DNA of 12,468 nucleotides, from contig PNLG01000166.1 in assembly GCA_013822915.1 (NCBI GenBank), positions 1 to 12,468 on the forward strand. Reading direction: 5' to 3'. Position 1 is the first letter of the stretch. Every line of letters starts with the position of its first letter. Both the position numbers and the translations under genes were made by a program. This stretch comes from Sphingomonas sp. Lineage in GTDB: Bacteria > Pseudomonadota > Alphaproteobacteria > Sphingomonadales > Sphingomonadaceae. Positions 1-7,102 of the stretch are shown piece after piece. Below the pieces are notes generated by a model. That model was not told where the DNA came from and ran no database searches. It saw only the letters and a program-made list of their open reading frames with translations.

Positions 1-227
1 CCCCACATCGCGGTGCGCAGCGCGATCAGGTCGGGCGCCGTCTCGATCGACTTCACCTGCGCGCGCGGCTTGGCATCGGCAAGGCCGGGCCGCCCCTGCA
101 CCGCATAGCCCGCACAGCCCAGCACCAGCGCGGTTGCCGCTGTCGTCCATAACAGCCGCGGCACGCGCAACGCGACCAACAGCCCCGCCGCCAGCACGGT
201 CACCGCCGCCAGCATCACCCAGCCCAT
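1..227 (-). CDS. ccmI: CcmI/CycH-like cytochrome c biogenesis protein, N-terminal part (cut by window edge)
   Basis: Only the first 75 codons are visible; the gene continues past base 1. The start ATG (227-225) shares one base with the TAA of ccmH (TAATG), indicating translational coupling. The visible part begins with a hydrophobic segment (MGWVMLAAVTVLAAGLLVAL), then a second hydrophobic stretch, then GYAVQGRPGLADAKP. This last pattern is typical of the short region between the second membrane helix and the TPR domain in CcmI/CycH/NrfG-type proteins. In that family the protein presents apocytochrome c to the CcmF/CcmH heme lyase in the periplasm. Assignment rests on position directly after ccmH plus this N-terminal pattern; the TPR repeats themselves are outside the window. 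Confidence 0.72.
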   Translation of the reverse strand, partial: MGWVMLAAVTVLAAGLLVALRVPRLLWTTAATALVLGCAGYAVQGRPGLADAKPRAQVKSIETAPDLIALRTAMW

Positions 228-631
228 TACCGCGCCTTCCGCTTGAAACTGCCGCGCGCGAGCCACAGGCCAAAGCCGATCAGCGCAAATGGCGCGATCC
301 ACAGCGGCACCGTCGCCACCGACAGCGGCGGGTCATAGGTGACATACTCGCCGTAGCGCGCGATCAGCCAGTCGCGCACCGCCTGCGGACTGTCCCCCGC
401 CGCGATCCGCCGCCGTACCAGCGCGCGCATATCGCCCGCCATTTCGGCATCGCTATCGGCGATCGACTGCCCCTGACACACCAGACAGCGCAGCGTCAGC
501 ATCAGCTTTTGCGCCGCCGCCTCCTGGCGGGCATTAGGCAATTGGGTGTAGGCGAGTTTTGCCGGCGGCAACGACGAATCGGCGAGCGCGGGTGCCGCGA
601 GGATCATCAAGATCGCCGCCAGCCCCCTCAT
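227..631 (-). CDS. ccmH: CcmH, cytochrome c maturation thiol protein
   Basis: A 134-residue protein with an N-terminal signal peptide (MRGLAAILMILAAPALA), a periplasmic helical domain, and one C-terminal membrane helix at about 105-125 followed by a basic tail. The family's redox motif is present as LRCLVCQGQ, with Cys49 and Cys52. CcmH keeps the apocytochrome CXXCH cysteines reduced and works with CcmF and CcmI in heme ligation. The length matches the short CcmH/CycL type, with the TPR part encoded by the separate downstream ccmI rather than fused as in E. coli. The start ATG (631-629) overlaps the ccmG stop as ATGA, and its own TAA overlaps the ccmI start. The family is clear from the motif and context. 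Confidence 0.95.
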   Translation of the reverse strand: MRGLAAILMILAAPALADSSLPPAKLAYTQLPNARQEAAAQKLMLTLRCLVCQGQSIADSDAEMAGDMRALVRRRIAAGDSPQAVRDWLIARYGEYVTYDPPLSVATVPLWIAPFALIGFGLWLARGSFKRKAR

Positions 632-1146
632 TTCGCGCGCGCCAGTGCGGCCATGATGACCGGGAGATGCTCATCGCGAATATCGCCGATATGCTGGAGC
701 ACAATCCGCCCCCGCCCATCGACAACAAAGGTTTCTGGCACGCCGGAGGAACCAAGCGACAGCTGGAGCGCGCTTTCCGGATCACTCCCGATCGCGACGA
801 ACGGATCGCCATAGCGGGCGAGGAACGCGCGCACATCCTCCGGCTTGTCGCGGATGGCGGCGGCATCAATCCGCGCACCAAGTGCCTTTAGCCGCGCCAA
901 TTGCGGCGCCTCCGCCGCGCACGGGACACACCAGCTCGCAAAGACGTTCAGGAGTCGCGGCTTGCCATCGCGGAAGTGCGCACTCGACAGACCGGGCTTG
1001 CCGGGCACAACCGGGGCGAGCGTGAAGTCGGGCAGCGCCTGCCCCACCATGGCGGAGCGCACCGCGCGGTCCGCCGGGCGCGCCAGCCCCCAGATCGCAA
1101 CAGCCACCAGCGTAAGGAAACCGATGAGCGGCAACCACAGCTTCAT
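628..1146 (-). CDS. ccmG: CcmG/DsbE-type periplasmic thioredoxin
   Basis: A 172-residue membrane-anchored thioredoxin-fold protein. A single N-terminal helix (about 3-22) is followed by the thioredoxin domain with active site WCVPC (Cys73, Cys76) and the cis-proline segment GVPETF (Pro137). In the Ccm system this protein passes electrons from the membrane to CcmH and the apocytochrome thiols in the periplasm. I chose ATG at 1146 because it overlaps the ccmF stop as ATGA, places the anchor at the very N terminus, and gives the usual family length. The longer open frame upstream (to 1272) only reads through the end of ccmF. The TGA overlaps the ccmH ATG. Confidence 0.95.
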   Translation of the reverse strand: MKLWLPLIGFLTLVAVAIWGLARPADRAVRSAMVGQALPDFTLAPVVPGKPGLSSAHFRDGKPRLLNVFASWCVPCAAEAPQLARLKALGARIDAAAIRDKPEDVRAFLARYGDPFVAIGSDPESALQLSLGSSGVPETFVVDGRGRIVLQHIGDIRDEHLPVIMAALARAK

Positions 1147-3068
1147 GCCAATCCCTCCCGCCGGGCCGTGGTGCGGCGTTCGCGCAGCCAGCGGCCGATC
1201 AGCGACAACAGTCCGCCAATCGCCACCAGCGCACCACCCGCCCAGATCAGCGTCACAAACGGTTTCCACCACAGCCGCAATTGCCAGCGCCCCTCGGCAT
1301 CACGCTGGCCCAGCACGGTGTAAAGCTGCCCGTCAAGTACGGTCGCAATCGCCGACTCGCTCGTCGTCGTCACCGGATTGGCGAAAAAGCGCGATTGCGG
1401 CGCCAGCGTAAACGATGCGCCATCCCGCTCGGCGCGCAATTCCGCCTCCAGCGCGGTCCAGTTAGGGCCCAGCACCGGGCGCACCCCGGTAATCGCGATG
1501 CGATAGGGGCCGACGCGCTGCGGCTCGCCAATGCGCGCGGCGACCAATGTTTGCTGCGTAAACGCGCTCTCGCTCGCCATCCCGGCAAGCGACACCGCAA
1601 TCCCCAGATGCGCCACCACCATGCCATAAGTGAACAATGGCGTGCGGCGCAGGTTCCGCTTCCACAGCGGTGCAACACTCGACACCGCCAGCCCGAACGC
1701 CAGCGCCAGGCCCAGGATCGCCAGCACCCCGGCGCTGCTGGCAAACACCACCAACGCCGCCACCATCAGCCCGGTGACGATGATCGGCACGAACAACCGG
1801 CCCAGCACCGCGCCGCCATCATCCCGCCGCCACCGCATCAGCGGCCCCGCCGCCATCACCGCCACGAGCGCGAGCGCGACCGGGCCGGCGGCTTTGTTGA
1901 AAAAGGGCGGGCCGATCGACACCTGCACCCCAAACACGCCCGCTGCAAAGATCGGATAAAGCGTGCCGATCAGCACCACCCCCAAAATCACCGACAGCAA
2001 GAGATTATTGGCGACGAGCGCACCCTCGCGGCTGACCAGCTCAAACCCCTGCCCCTCGCGGATCGTCGCCACGCGCGTCGCAAACAGCAGCAGCGCGCCA
2101 CCGATGTAGAAAGCCAGCAGGATCAGGATGAAAGCGCCGCGCTCCGGATCAACGGCAAAGGCGTGCACGCTCGTCAAAATACCCGACCGGACCAGGAAAG
2201 TGCCGACCATCGACATCGAAAACGCGACCACCGCCAGCATGATCGTCCACGCGCGCAAACCATCGCGCGTCGCCAGCACCGTCACCGAATGGAGCAGCGC
2301 CGTCGCCGCGAGCCACGGCATCAGCGAGGCATTTTCCACCGGATCCCAAAACCACCAGCCGCCCCAGCCCAGCTCGTAATAGGCCCAATAGCTGCCCGCG
2401 GTGATGCCCAGCGTCAGGAAAATCCACGCCCCCAATATCCATGGCCGCATCGCGCGGGCAAAGGCTGGCCCCACGTCGCGCATCACCATTGCGCCCACCG
2501 CAAAGCTGAACGCCACCGAAATGCCGACATAACCGATGTAGAGCGTCGGCGGGTGAAAGGCGAGGCCGGGGTCTTGCAACAACGGGTTCAACCCATTGCC
2601 ATCGGCAGGGGCGGTTGCCAGGCGCGCAAACGGGTTCGACGCGAACAGCAGGAAAGCGTAGAAACCAAGCGCGATCAACGCCTGACTGCCCAGCGTCGCG
2701 ACCAAAGTCTTTTCGGCCAATTGCCGCTCAAAAAGTGCAACCGCCCCGCCCGCGAGGCCCAGGATCGTCACCCAGAGCAGCATCGACCCTTCATGATTGC
2801 CCCACGCGCCCGCAATCTTGTAGATCAGCGGCTTTGCCGAATGGCTGTTGTCCGCCACCAGCTTCACCGACAGGTCGGTTGCGACAAACACCGAAATCAG
2901 CAGGATCAGCGCAAGTGCGACAATCACCCCCTGCACCACCGCCACCGGCCGCACACTTCGCAAAACATCGGGGTCACCACGCGCCAGCCCAATCGCGGCG
3001 AGCATCAGTTGCAGCGCGGCAAGCGCCGCCGCAATCCACAGCGCCGCAAGGCCCGCTTCGGCGATCAT
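1143..3068 (-). CDS. ccmF: CcmF, heme lyase subunit of cytochrome c maturation
   Basis: A 641-residue polytopic membrane protein, the normal CcmF length. The tryptophan-rich heme-handling motif is seen at about 235-245 (GWGGWWFWDPVEN). The four family histidines are recognisable: His172 in FHPPTLYIGY, His260 in ALLHSV, His302 in SVHAFA and His487 in VVAHLGI. These sit very close to E. coli His173, 261, 303 and 491, which serve the internal b heme and the WWD-site heme. A periplasmic insert at about 500-600 precedes the last helix. CcmF accepts heme from holo-CcmE and, with CcmH/CcmI, attaches it to apocytochrome c. The start ATG (3068-3066) has a purine-rich GGGGTGGGG just upstream and lies 25 nt after the ccmE stop. 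The 3' end overlaps ccmG. Confidence 0.97.
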   Translation of the reverse strand: MIAEAGLAALWIAAALAALQLMLAAIGLARGDPDVLRSVRPVAVVQGVIVALALILLISVFVATDLSVKLVADNSHSAKPLIYKIAGAWGNHEGSMLLWVTILGLAGGAVALFERQLAEKTLVATLGSQALIALGFYAFLLFASNPFARLATAPADGNGLNPLLQDPGLAFHPPTLYIGYVGISVAFSFAVGAMVMRDVGPAFARAMRPWILGAWIFLTLGITAGSYWAYYELGWGGWWFWDPVENASLMPWLAATALLHSVTVLATRDGLRAWTIMLAVVAFSMSMVGTFLVRSGILTSVHAFAVDPERGAFILILLAFYIGGALLLFATRVATIREGQGFELVSREGALVANNLLLSVILGVVLIGTLYPIFAAGVFGVQVSIGPPFFNKAAGPVALALVAVMAAGPLMRWRRDDGGAVLGRLFVPIIVTGLMVAALVVFASSAGVLAILGLALAFGLAVSSVAPLWKRNLRRTPLFTYGMVVAHLGIAVSLAGMASESAFTQQTLVAARIGEPQRVGPYRIAITGVRPVLGPNWTALEAELRAERDGASFTLAPQSRFFANPVTTTSESAIATVLDGQLYTVLGQRDAEGRWQLRLWWKPFVTLIWAGGALVAIGGLLSLIGRWLRERRTTARREGLA

Positions 3069-3093
3069 CGCCCCACCCCTACCATTTGGCTGG

Positions 3094-3540
3094 TCACTGC
3101 TTGGCTGGCTTCATCTCGGCCATTTTGCCCGCCATTTCGGGCGGCATATATTTCTCGTCATGCTTGGCGAGCAGATTGCTGGCGACAAAGCTGCCATCGG
3201 GGCGAAACTCCCCTTCGGCAACCACGCCTGATCGTTCCTTGAACAGGTCGGGGGTAATACCGCGAAACTGCACGGGGACGGTCGCCTTGCCATCGGTGAC
3301 GGTGAAGCTGATCGTCACCCCGTCCGCCATTTTGCGGATCGACCCGCCCTCAACCATCCCGCCCAGCCGCACCGCACGGCCCAGCGGCAGGCCCTGTTTG
3401 GCAACATCGCCGGGGGCATAGAAAAACGCCGCCTGATCCTTCAGCGCCGACAGCGCCAGCCCGCTTGCCCCGGCAATCGCCGCGACACCGAGCAGCGCGA
3501 GATATAGCCGCTGATGTTTTGCTTTCATCGGGGCTTTCAT
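3094..3540 (-). CDS. ccmE: CcmE, periplasmic heme chaperone
   Basis: A 148-residue protein with a short basic N terminus, one membrane anchor at about 11-31, and a periplasmic OB-fold beta domain. The covalent heme-binding motif is intact: LLAKHDEKYMPPE, with His127 and Tyr131 matching the family HxxxY. CcmE receives heme from CcmC/CcmD and hands it to CcmF. The ATG at 3540 is preferred because it overlaps the ccmD stop as ATGA. A second ATG at 3528 (MKAKHQRLYL) is possible. The longer frame extending to 3582 reads across ccmD and is not needed. The C-terminal tail after the heme site is short and Met/Lys-rich, as is common in alphaproteobacterial CcmE. Confidence 0.96.
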   Translation of the reverse strand: MKAPMKAKHQRLYLALLGVAAIAGASGLALSALKDQAAFFYAPGDVAKQGLPLGRAVRLGGMVEGGSIRKMADGVTISFTVTDGKATVPVQFRGITPDLFKERSGVVAEGEFRPDGSFVASNLLAKHDEKYMPPEMAGKMAEMKPAKQ

Positions 3541-3650
3541 TTCCCGCGCTTCTCCGCTCGCACCATCGCCAGCCAACTCCATAGTGCTAGCGCCGTAGCG
3601 CCAATCAGCGTGGCGGCATAGGCGGCGGTGACGAAAGGCCAGGGGTTCAT
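3537..3650 (-). CDS. ccmD: CcmD, small heme exporter subunit
   Basis: A 37-residue protein that begins MNPWPFVTAAYAATLIGA and ends in a basic tail, RAEKRGK. It has one membrane helix (about 7-29) with the aromatic-plus-AAYA beginning typical of CcmD. CcmD stabilises CcmC and is needed to release holo-CcmE from the CcmC complex. It fills exactly the gap between ccmC and ccmE: its ATG is 10 nt after the ccmC stop, a GAGGGG Shine-Dalgarno at 3657-3662 partly overlaps that stop, and its TGA overlaps the ccmE ATG. Sequence conservation in this family is low, so the call depends on size, topology and position, all of which fit. Confidence 0.9.
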   Translation of the reverse strand: MNPWPFVTAAYAATLIGATALALWSWLAMVRAEKRGK

Positions 3651-3656
3651 CGTGCG

Positions 3657-3662
3657 CCCCTC
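3657..3662 (-). promoter_or_regulatory. Ribosome binding site of ccmD
   Basis: The minus strand reads GAGGGG six bases before the ccmD ATG (3650) and partly overlaps the TGA of ccmC. It supports the call of a 37-residue gene that a length cut-off would miss. Confidence 0.7.
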
Positions 3663-4386
3663 ACTGCGCCGCCATCCGCCGCAGCCGCGCCTCGGCCTTG
3701 GTCCGGGCAAGCTCGGCGCGCATCCGCATCAGCACAACGGCTGCGAAAAACAGCGTGAACCCGCCCAGCGTGAACCAGAGCGGCCAGATGATCGACGGAT
3801 CGATTGTCGATTTGGTAACGCCAATGCTCTGCCCCTGATGCAGCGTGTTCCACCACACCACCGAATAGCGGATAATGGGGAGCAGCACCGATCCGGCAAT
3901 CCCGTAAAGCGCCGGGATACGCCCGTCGCCCCCGCGATCCTGATCGGCCCGGGCCAGCGCCATAAACCCCAGATAGACAAAGAACAGCAGCAGCATTGAT
4001 GTCAGCCGCCCGTCCCATTCCCACCATGTGCCCCAGGTCGGCCGCCCCCAGATTGACCCGGTCGCAAGGCACAGCGCCGCAAACACCGCCCCGGGCAACG
4101 CGCAAGCCCGCGCCGCTGTCATCGACAGTGGATGGCGCCAGATCAGGAACACCAGACTCGACACCGCAATCCCGCTCCATCCCGCCATGCCCAGCCACGC
4201 GGCTGGCACATGGATATGGAGGATGCGCACCGTCTCCCCCTGCAGATAATCGGGCGGAATCTGCGTCAACGCCCCCCAGGCGCCATAAGCGATCAACAAC
4301 ACCCCCGCCCAGAACAGTGCCGGGGTCAGCGGGCGCGCGATCCTCAAAAAACGCGCAGGGTTGGCAAGGGCATGAATCGACGACAC
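3661..4386 (-). CDS. ccmC: CcmC, heme-handling membrane protein
   Basis: A 241-residue protein with six predicted membrane helices, the usual CcmC size. The heme-binding WWD signature is present at about 113-130 (WGRPTWGTWWEWDGRLTS). The two flanking heme-ligand histidines are His59 in LHIHVPAAW and His183 in TLHQGQS, close to E. coli His60 and His184. CcmC loads heme onto the CcmE histidine at the outer face of the inner membrane. The start is GTG at 4386; no in-frame ATG gives a full-length first helix, and no clear Shine-Dalgarno precedes it, so the exact start is less sure than the gene. It is the first ccm gene here; 74 nt separate it from nadA upstream. Confidence 0.96.
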   Translation of the reverse strand: MSSIHALANPARFLRIARPLTPALFWAGVLLIAYGAWGALTQIPPDYLQGETVRILHIHVPAAWLGMAGWSGIAVSSLVFLIWRHPLSMTAARACALPGAVFAALCLATGSIWGRPTWGTWWEWDGRLTSMLLLFFVYLGFMALARADQDRGGDGRIPALYGIAGSVLLPIIRYSVVWWNTLHQGQSIGVTKSTIDPSIIWPLWFTLGGFTLFFAAVVLMRMRAELARTKAEARLRRMAAQ

Positions 4387-4400
4387 TGACGCAATCTTAT

Positions 4401-4428
4401 GACAGGAAATCCAAAGATGCTACCTGTC
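4401..4428. repeat. Short inverted repeat between nadA and ccmC
   Basis: GACAGG (4401-4406) and CCTGTC (4423-4428) form a perfect 6-bp inverted repeat with a 16-nt spacer in the 74-nt gap between the nadA stop and the ccmC GTG. There is no T-run after it, so it does not look like an intrinsic terminator. It could be an operator or chance. Confidence 0.25.
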
Positions 4429-4460
4429 CTTGTGGCCCCCTAAACGGCGCGGAGACCCGA

Positions 4461-5465
4461 TCAATCGCCGCTGACCGGCACGGGACCAAGATCGCCCAGC
4501 CCCACCGTGCCGCTTGCCATTGCCAGCATCGCGTCGAGCGACTTTTTCGCGCGCAGCCGCAACCCCTCCTCAATCTCGATCCGCGGTTCGAGATCGCGCA
4601 ACGCGAGGTAAAGTTTTTCCATCGTATTCAACGCCATGTACGGACAGATATTGCAGTTGCAATTGCCGTCCGCGCCCGGCGCGCCGATGAAATTCTTGGT
4701 CGGCTCGGCTTTGCGCATCTGGTGAATGATGTGCGGCTCGGTCGCGACGATCAGCGTATCGCCCGGCATTTCCTTGGCATAGCTCAGGATACCGCTGGTC
4801 GATCCGACATAATCGGCATGGTCGATGATATAGGCCGGGCATTCGGGGTGCGCGGCCACCGGCGCTGTCGGATGCTGCGCCTTCAGCTTCAACAGCTCGG
4901 TCTCGCTAAACGCCTCATGGACGATGCACACACCGGGCCAGAGCAGCATGTCGCGCCCGGTCTTGCGCGCCAGATACCCGCCGAGATGCTTGTCCGGCCC
5001 GAAAATGATTTTCTGCGTGGCCGGGATCTGGCTGAGGATTTTTTCAGCGGATGATGAGGTGACAATGACATCGCTCAGCGCCTTCACCTCGGTCGAGCAA
5101 TTGATATAGGTCAGCGCGATATGGTCCGGGTGCGCGGCGCGAAATGCCGCGAATTTATCCGGCGGGCAGCTATCTTCAAGACTGCACCCGGCGTTCAGGT
5201 CCGGCAGCACCACGATCTTTTCCGGGCTCAGGATTTTCGCGGTGTCGGCCATGAACTTGACCCCGCAAAAGGCGATCACATCGGCGTCGGTCGCCTGCGC
5301 CTTGCGGCTCAGATCAAGCGAATCGCCGACGAAATCGGCAATGTCCTGAATCTTGGGCTTTTGGTAATAATGGGCAAGGATCACCACGTTGCGATCCCGC
5401 CGTAGCCGGTCGATTTCGGCGCGAAGATCAAGTCCGTTCAGGCTCTCGCGGTGCGGCGCATTCAT
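4461..5465 (-). CDS. nadA: Quinolinate synthase NadA
   Basis: A 334-residue [4Fe-4S] enzyme that condenses iminoaspartate with dihydroxyacetone phosphate to quinolinate in de novo NAD synthesis in the cytosol. Family motifs are clear: NVVILAHYYQKPKIQDIADF near the N terminus, NAGCSLEDSC with cluster Cys94, the conserved HPECP segment (Cys209), and the C-terminal CNCNICPYM with Cys274 as the likely third cluster ligand. YINCSTEVKALSDVIVTSSSA and FGPDKHLGGYL are further typical segments. The ATG at 5465 is preceded by a strong GGGAGGG at 5473-5479. The gene follows a membrane protein by 26 nt. nadB and nadC are not in the window. Confidence 0.97.
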   Translation of the reverse strand: MNAPHRESLNGLDLRAEIDRLRRDRNVVILAHYYQKPKIQDIADFVGDSLDLSRKAQATDADVIAFCGVKFMADTAKILSPEKIVVLPDLNAGCSLEDSCPPDKFAAFRAAHPDHIALTYINCSTEVKALSDVIVTSSSAEKILSQIPATQKIIFGPDKHLGGYLARKTGRDMLLWPGVCIVHEAFSETELLKLKAQHPTAPVAAHPECPAYIIDHADYVGSTSGILSYAKEMPGDTLIVATEPHIIHQMRKAEPTKNFIGAPGADGNCNCNICPYMALNTMEKLYLALRDLEPRIEIEEGLRLRAKKSLDAMLAMASGTVGLGDLGPVPVSGD

Positions 5466-5472
5466 CGGTCAA

Positions 5473-5479
5473 CCCTCCC
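5473..5479 (-). promoter_or_regulatory. Ribosome binding site of nadA
   Basis: The minus strand shows GGGAGGG seven bases before the nadA ATG (5465-5463), which fixes that start. It lies in the 26-nt gap after the upstream membrane protein gene, consistent with co-transcription. Confidence 0.7.
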
Positions 5480-5491
5480 ATGCTACGCCGC

Positions 5492-6292
5492 TCACATGGA
5501 CGCGGTGCGCCCGGTGATCAAGGGGCCTGGAGGCGGGGGTGCGAATTCGAGCGGCGGCACAGCGGCACCCGGCGACCCGGCGGTGACCCCCTGATAGAGC
5601 GCGGTGCCAAGGGGCGAATAAGTGATCGCTTCGGTCAGCAGCATCGATGCGATCATCGTCGCGATCCCGCGGACAAACGCCGGATGCACCCGGCCATCGC
5701 GGCGCATATCGGCAATTGCCCCGATCAGCGGGAATAACAGGACAAGCGGCAACGTCGCTTCCCATGCCCACGGCACCAGCAACGGCATCGGCAGCAACCG
5801 CCCGAATGCCGGCCCAAGCAGCACGGCCATCGCGCAGAAATGCAACCGCCGGTGCCAGTCGGTCTCGCGGCGCAGCATGATCGCCGCCACCGTAAGCCCG
5901 GCAAAGGTGAACAGCGAGACCGGATCGAACACCAGAAAATGCTGCGGCGTGAAGATGAAGGGGACTTGCCCGCGCCGCACGATGGCGATCGTCACCGCGC
6001 AGCCAAGCACGATCATCGCGACGATCCAACCGGCGCCAATCCAGCCCAGCCGACGGTGCAGCGCCAGATTGCCCGTCGCCGCAAACCCGTTCTGCACGAC
6101 GTAAAGCACCACCCATCCCATGAACACGATGGCATGCGCGTGAACGAGCAGCGGCGCCGAAAAGCTCGATCGCCCGGCGGCGAGCTGAAGCGAAAAGCCC
6201 GCTACGACGACCGCGGCCATCGCAAACGACATATAGAGAAAAAAGCGGTCGTCAGGCCGACCCGCGGATCGCGATGATGCCAAACTTGCCAT
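5492..6292 (-). CDS. Multi-pass membrane protein of unknown function
   Basis: A 266-residue protein with about seven hydrophobic segments (roughly 19-39, 49-69, 83-104, 115-139, 150-168, 172-195 and 205-225) and a proline-rich C-terminal tail (FAPPPPGPL). I cannot name a family with confidence. Visible features are regularly placed histidines at helix ends: LLVHAHA (His51, His53), ALHRRLGWIGAG (His79) and DWHRRLHF (His147, His151). The last two arrays resemble the HRxxGW element of small cytochrome-b-like or DUF2306-like membrane proteins, so heme binding is possible but unproven. The ATG at 6292 is chosen over an upstream in-frame codon at 6337 because an exceptionally purine-rich site (6295-6306) precedes it. 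nadA follows after 26 nt and may be co-transcribed. Confidence 0.85.
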   Translation of the reverse strand: MASLASSRSAGRPDDRFFLYMSFAMAAVVVAGFSLQLAAGRSSFSAPLLVHAHAIVFMGWVVLYVVQNGFAATGNLALHRRLGWIGAGWIVAMIVLGCAVTIAIVRRGQVPFIFTPQHFLVFDPVSLFTFAGLTVAAIMLRRETDWHRRLHFCAMAVLLGPAFGRLLPMPLLVPWAWEATLPLVLLFPLIGAIADMRRDGRVHPAFVRGIATMIASMLLTEAITYSPLGTALYQGVTAGSPGAAVPPLEFAPPPPGPLITGRTASM

Positions 6293-6294
6293 AT

Positions 6295-6306
6295 CCCCCT
6301 CCCCCC
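6295..6306 (-). promoter_or_regulatory. Strong purine-rich ribosome binding site
   Basis: The minus strand reads GGGGGGAGGGGG ending two bases before the ATG at 6292. It decides the start of the membrane protein gene and makes the longer frame starting at 6337 unlikely. Confidence 0.65.
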
Positions 6307-6322
6307 GGAAGCACATTGCTCG

Positions 6323-6351
6323 AACATAGCAGATCATCGCCGGGGGCGAAA
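6323..6351 (-). promoter_or_regulatory. Possible promoter for the membrane protein-nadA unit
   Basis: On the minus strand a TTTCGC (6351-6346) is separated by 17 bases from TATGTT (6328-6323). The latter is preceded by TGC, giving an extended -10 pattern TGCTATGTT. It lies about 30 bases before the start codon at 6292 in the 90-nt gap after the DUF4230 gene. Match to consensus is partial, so this is only a candidate. Confidence 0.35.
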
Positions 6352-6382
6352 CGGCGGGAGGCCGGCGAGACCTAGGGCGATG

Positions 6383-7102
6383 TCAGTGCTTGTTCGTCAA
6401 CACGTCCTCGACACTGCGTGAAACGTCCCATTGTTCGCGGTCGGACGCGCTGTGCCGCTCCGCCGGGAAGGTCACCACCACTCGCGCGCCGCCCTGCCCC
6501 AGCGCGCGCAAGGGGGCTGCATAAAGTGCGGCAATCGCCCCGCGTGCCGCCGCGCGCGCCTGCGCCATCCGCGCTGGCGAGCGCGCGGCGGTGTGGACCT
6601 GCTGCGTCGCATGGAGCGAGGTGCGCTGCGCCAGTTCCTCGGCTGCCTTGCGGGTCACGAAAATGCCGGTGGTGCGCACCAGGCTGCGCTGCGCCTCGTC
6701 CACATTCGCGCGGGCCGGCGCGACGTCGGGCGCATTGACGATCAGGGTGCGCTCCGCCGCGCGCCATTCGATATCGCCGCTGCCAATACGCGACACATCG
6801 ACGAAATAATCGACGCTATAAGGCATTTTGACGACTTGATCGGAGCGCAGCCAGCCAAAGCCGCGAATGTCCGACGCCGTGCTTTGCACAATGCCCGACA
6901 GCGTCGCCACCTTCAGCGCGCTGGTGCCCGCCAGCCGCGCGGTAATCAACTCGGTCAGCGGCGCGCCGCCACCCTCGGGCACGCTCTCGGCATAAACCTC
7001 GCGGTATCGATTATAGGCGAGGAAAGCGAGCGCCCCCGCCGCCACCAGCGCCGCCAGCGTCAGCAGCCAGCGCGTCGCGACCAGGCTCAGGCGCGGTGCC
7101 AC
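6383..7102 (-). CDS. DUF4230-type membrane-anchored protein
   Basis: A 239-residue protein with one N-terminal membrane helix (about 11-29) after a basic MAPRLSLVATRW start and a soluble remainder, presumably extracytoplasmic. The layout fits the DUF4230 family: a beta-rich part with KMPYSVDYFVDVSRIG followed by a long helical part with ARAAARGAIAALYAAPLRAL and a final strand RVVVTFPAE. The molecular role of this family is not known to me. The GTG start at 7102 lies 16 nt inside the end of the upstream MBL hydrolase gene and is preceded by GGGGGAG with short spacing; no in-frame ATG would keep the anchor. The two genes are therefore probably translated together. Confidence 0.72.
   Translation of the reverse strand: MAPRLSLVATRWLLTLAALVAAGALAFLAYNRYREVYAESVPEGGGAPLTELITARLAGTSALKVATLSGIVQSTASDIRGFGWLRSDQVVKMPYSVDYFVDVSRIGSGDIEWRAAERTLIVNAPDVAPARANVDEAQRSLVRTTGIFVTRKAAEELAQRTSLHATQQVHTAARSPARMAQARAAARGAIAALYAAPLRALGQGGARVVVTFPAERHSASDREQWDVSRSVEDVLTNKH

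Noticed and set aside
628..1272. Longer ccmG reading frame starting at 1272
   Set aside because: The extra 42 residues read through the 3' end of ccmF, and the ATGA junction at 1146 gives a normal anchor and length.
1281..3242. 653-codon open frame on the plus strand
   Set aside because: It lies opposite ccmF, whose motifs are unmistakable. Its product is Arg/His/Gln-rich with no domain pattern, as expected from the complementary frame of a GC-rich gene.
3094..3582. Longer ccmE start at 3582
   Set aside because: It would run over ccmD and put 14 non-conserved residues before the anchor; ATG 3540 is coupled to the ccmD stop.
3647..4198. 183-codon minus-strand frame overlapping ccmC
   Set aside because: It is a different frame across ccmC, which has all family motifs; the alternative has none.
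5492..6337. Membrane protein start at 6337
   Set aside because: The first 15 residues are not hydrophobic or conserved-looking and lack a ribosome binding site; a strong one precedes 6292.
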